A stretch of 6,111 nt of DNA. It comes from Paracoccaceae bacterium. Lineage in GTDB: Bacteria > Pseudomonadota > Alphaproteobacteria > Rhodobacterales > Rhodobacteraceae. Location: the NCBI GenBank assembly GCA_023263735.1, contig JALQUQ010000169.1:1-6111 (forward strand), read 5' to 3'. Positions 5,352-6,111 of the stretch are shown here, piece after piece (within the stretch, counting starts at the first letter, position 1; the number at the start of each line of letters is the position of its first letter). The position numbers and the translations under genes were made by a program. The notes beneath the pieces are model-generated. The model searched no databases. It was not told where the DNA came from and saw only the letters and a list, made by a program, of their open reading frames with translations.

Positions 5352-6111
5352 ATGACCGGACGGATCGCGTTTCAGGGGGAATTGGGGGCCTATTCCCATC
5401 AAGCTTGTGCCCAGTCGCGGCCCGATTTTACCCCGGTTCCCTGCCAGACTTTTGAAGATGTGGTCGAGATGACTCGCTCGGGCGAGGTTGATCTGGGGAT
5501 GCTCGCGGTGGAAAATTCCACCTACGGCCGGGTGGCCGACGTACACAGCCTGCTGCCCAAAGCCGGACTTCATATCGTGGATGAGGCCTTTGTGCGGGTT
5601 CATGTGAACCTGTTGGGGGTCAAAGGCGCCAAGCTATCAGATGTGACCGAAGCCCATGGCCATGTGGTCATTCTGCCGCAATGCGCGGGCTTTCTGAAAT
5701 CGCATGGCATCAAGGGAAAGGTCAGTTCAGACAATGCCCGTGCCGCGCGCGAAGTGGCCGAGGCTGCCAACGTGACCCGTGCGGCGCTGGCCAGTGAATT
5801 GGCGGCCGAGATTTACGGGCTCGAGGTGCTGGCGCGCCACATCGAAGACCACAAGAACAACACGACCCGGTTTCTGGTCATGGCGCGCGAGTTGGACATG
5901 TCGCGCCGGGCAGATCAGATGATCACCACCTTTACCTTCCGCGTCCGGAACATCCCGGCGGCGCTGTACAAGGCGATGGGCGGTTTCGCGACCAATGGCG
6001 TCAACATGACCAAGCTGGAAAGCTATATGGTCGGAGGCACCTTTATGGCGACCGAATTCTATGCCGATATCGAAGGCCACCCGGACGACGAGCATGTCGC
6101 CCGCGCCTTGG
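5352..6111 (+). CDS. pheA: Prephenate dehydratase, N-terminal 253 residues (runs off right edge)
   Basis: Cytoplasmic enzyme converting prephenate to phenylpyruvate, with loss of water and CO2, in phenylalanine biosynthesis. The catalytic domain spans about 1-180. It begins RIAFQGELGAYSHQA (4-18), has AVENSTYGRV at 52-61, the ILPQC block at 107-111, SSDNARAA at 125-132, and the catalytic-type TTRF motif at 171-174. A C-terminal ACT regulatory domain starts at about 190 and contains NIPAALYKAM (200-209) and KLESYMVGG (221-229). There is no chorismate mutase domain at the N-terminus, so this is the monofunctional type. The family is usually about 275-290 residues, so roughly 25-35 residues are missing at the edge. 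The ATG is preceded by AAGG 7 nt upstream, within a 10-bp inverted repeat. The classical GALV and ESRP phenylalanine-binding motifs of the E. coli ACT domain are replaced here. Confidence 0.95.
   Translation, partial: MTGRIAFQGELGAYSHQACAQSRPDFTPVPCQTFEDVVEMTRSGEVDLGMLAVENSTYGRVADVHSLLPKAGLHIVDEAFVRVHVNLLGVKGAKLSDVTEAHGHVVILPQCAGFLKSHGIKGKVSSDNARAAREVAEAANVTRAALASELAAEIYGLEVLARHIEDHKNNTTRFLVMARELDMSRRADQMITTFTFRVRNIPAALYKAMGGFATNGVNMTKLESYMVGGTFMATEFYADIEGHPDDEHVARAL

Noticed and set aside
5727..6095. A 122-codon minus-strand frame inside pheA
   Set aside because: It is antisense to the catalytic and ACT domains of an unmistakable prephenate dehydratase, with no ribosome site or recognisable domain.
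1..6111. A defence system, mobile element or new gene cluster
   Set aside because: All substantial reading frames belong to well-known families (YejABEF, cytochrome c, PheA). There are no transposase, integrase, direct-repeat array or att-like flanks, and no gene-free stretch exceeds about 170 bp.

Overview
The window looks like ordinary chromosomal DNA from an alphaproteobacterium, most likely a member of the Rhodobacteraceae (Roseobacter/Rhodobacter/Paracoccus group). This rests on a membrane-anchored cytochrome c of the CycM/c-y type, an alphaproteobacterial-type monofunctional prephenate dehydratase, and moderately GC-rich codon use. The genus cannot be fixed from the sequence alone, and I see no mobile element, CRISPR array, rRNA or tRNA.

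Layout. Positions 1-4537 on the minus strand carry a yejABEF-type oligopeptide ABC importer in the order yejA (periplasmic binding protein, 2675-4537), yejB (permease, 1504-2652), yejE (permease, 392-1504) and yejF (ATPase, 1-395, cut by the left edge). The genes are packed tightly: 22 bp between yejA and yejB, a TGATG junction for yejB/yejE and an ATGA junction for yejE/yejF. They are therefore very probably one translationally coupled operon. The 167-bp gap upstream of yejA (4538-4704) holds a 25-bp inverted repeat, a weak promoter candidate, a small hairpin, and the intrinsic terminator of the next gene.

Positions 4705-5229 (minus strand) encode a 174-residue membrane-anchored class I cytochrome c ending in that terminator, so it is probably a separate transcription unit. 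Diverging from it on the plus strand is pheA (prephenate dehydratase, 5352 to the right edge, partial). The 122-bp divergent gap holds candidate promoters for both genes, an 18-codon open frame, and a perfect 10-bp inverted repeat whose right arm contains the pheA ribosome binding site.

How the genes work together. YejABEF imports peptides; the cytochrome carries electrons between membrane complexes; PheA makes phenylpyruvate for phenylalanine. No functional link among the three units is evident. I find no clearly new system. The items most worth a second look are the hairpin and small open frame in front of pheA, the inverted repeat in front of yejA, and cysteine pairs found in all three extracytoplasmic parts of the transporter.
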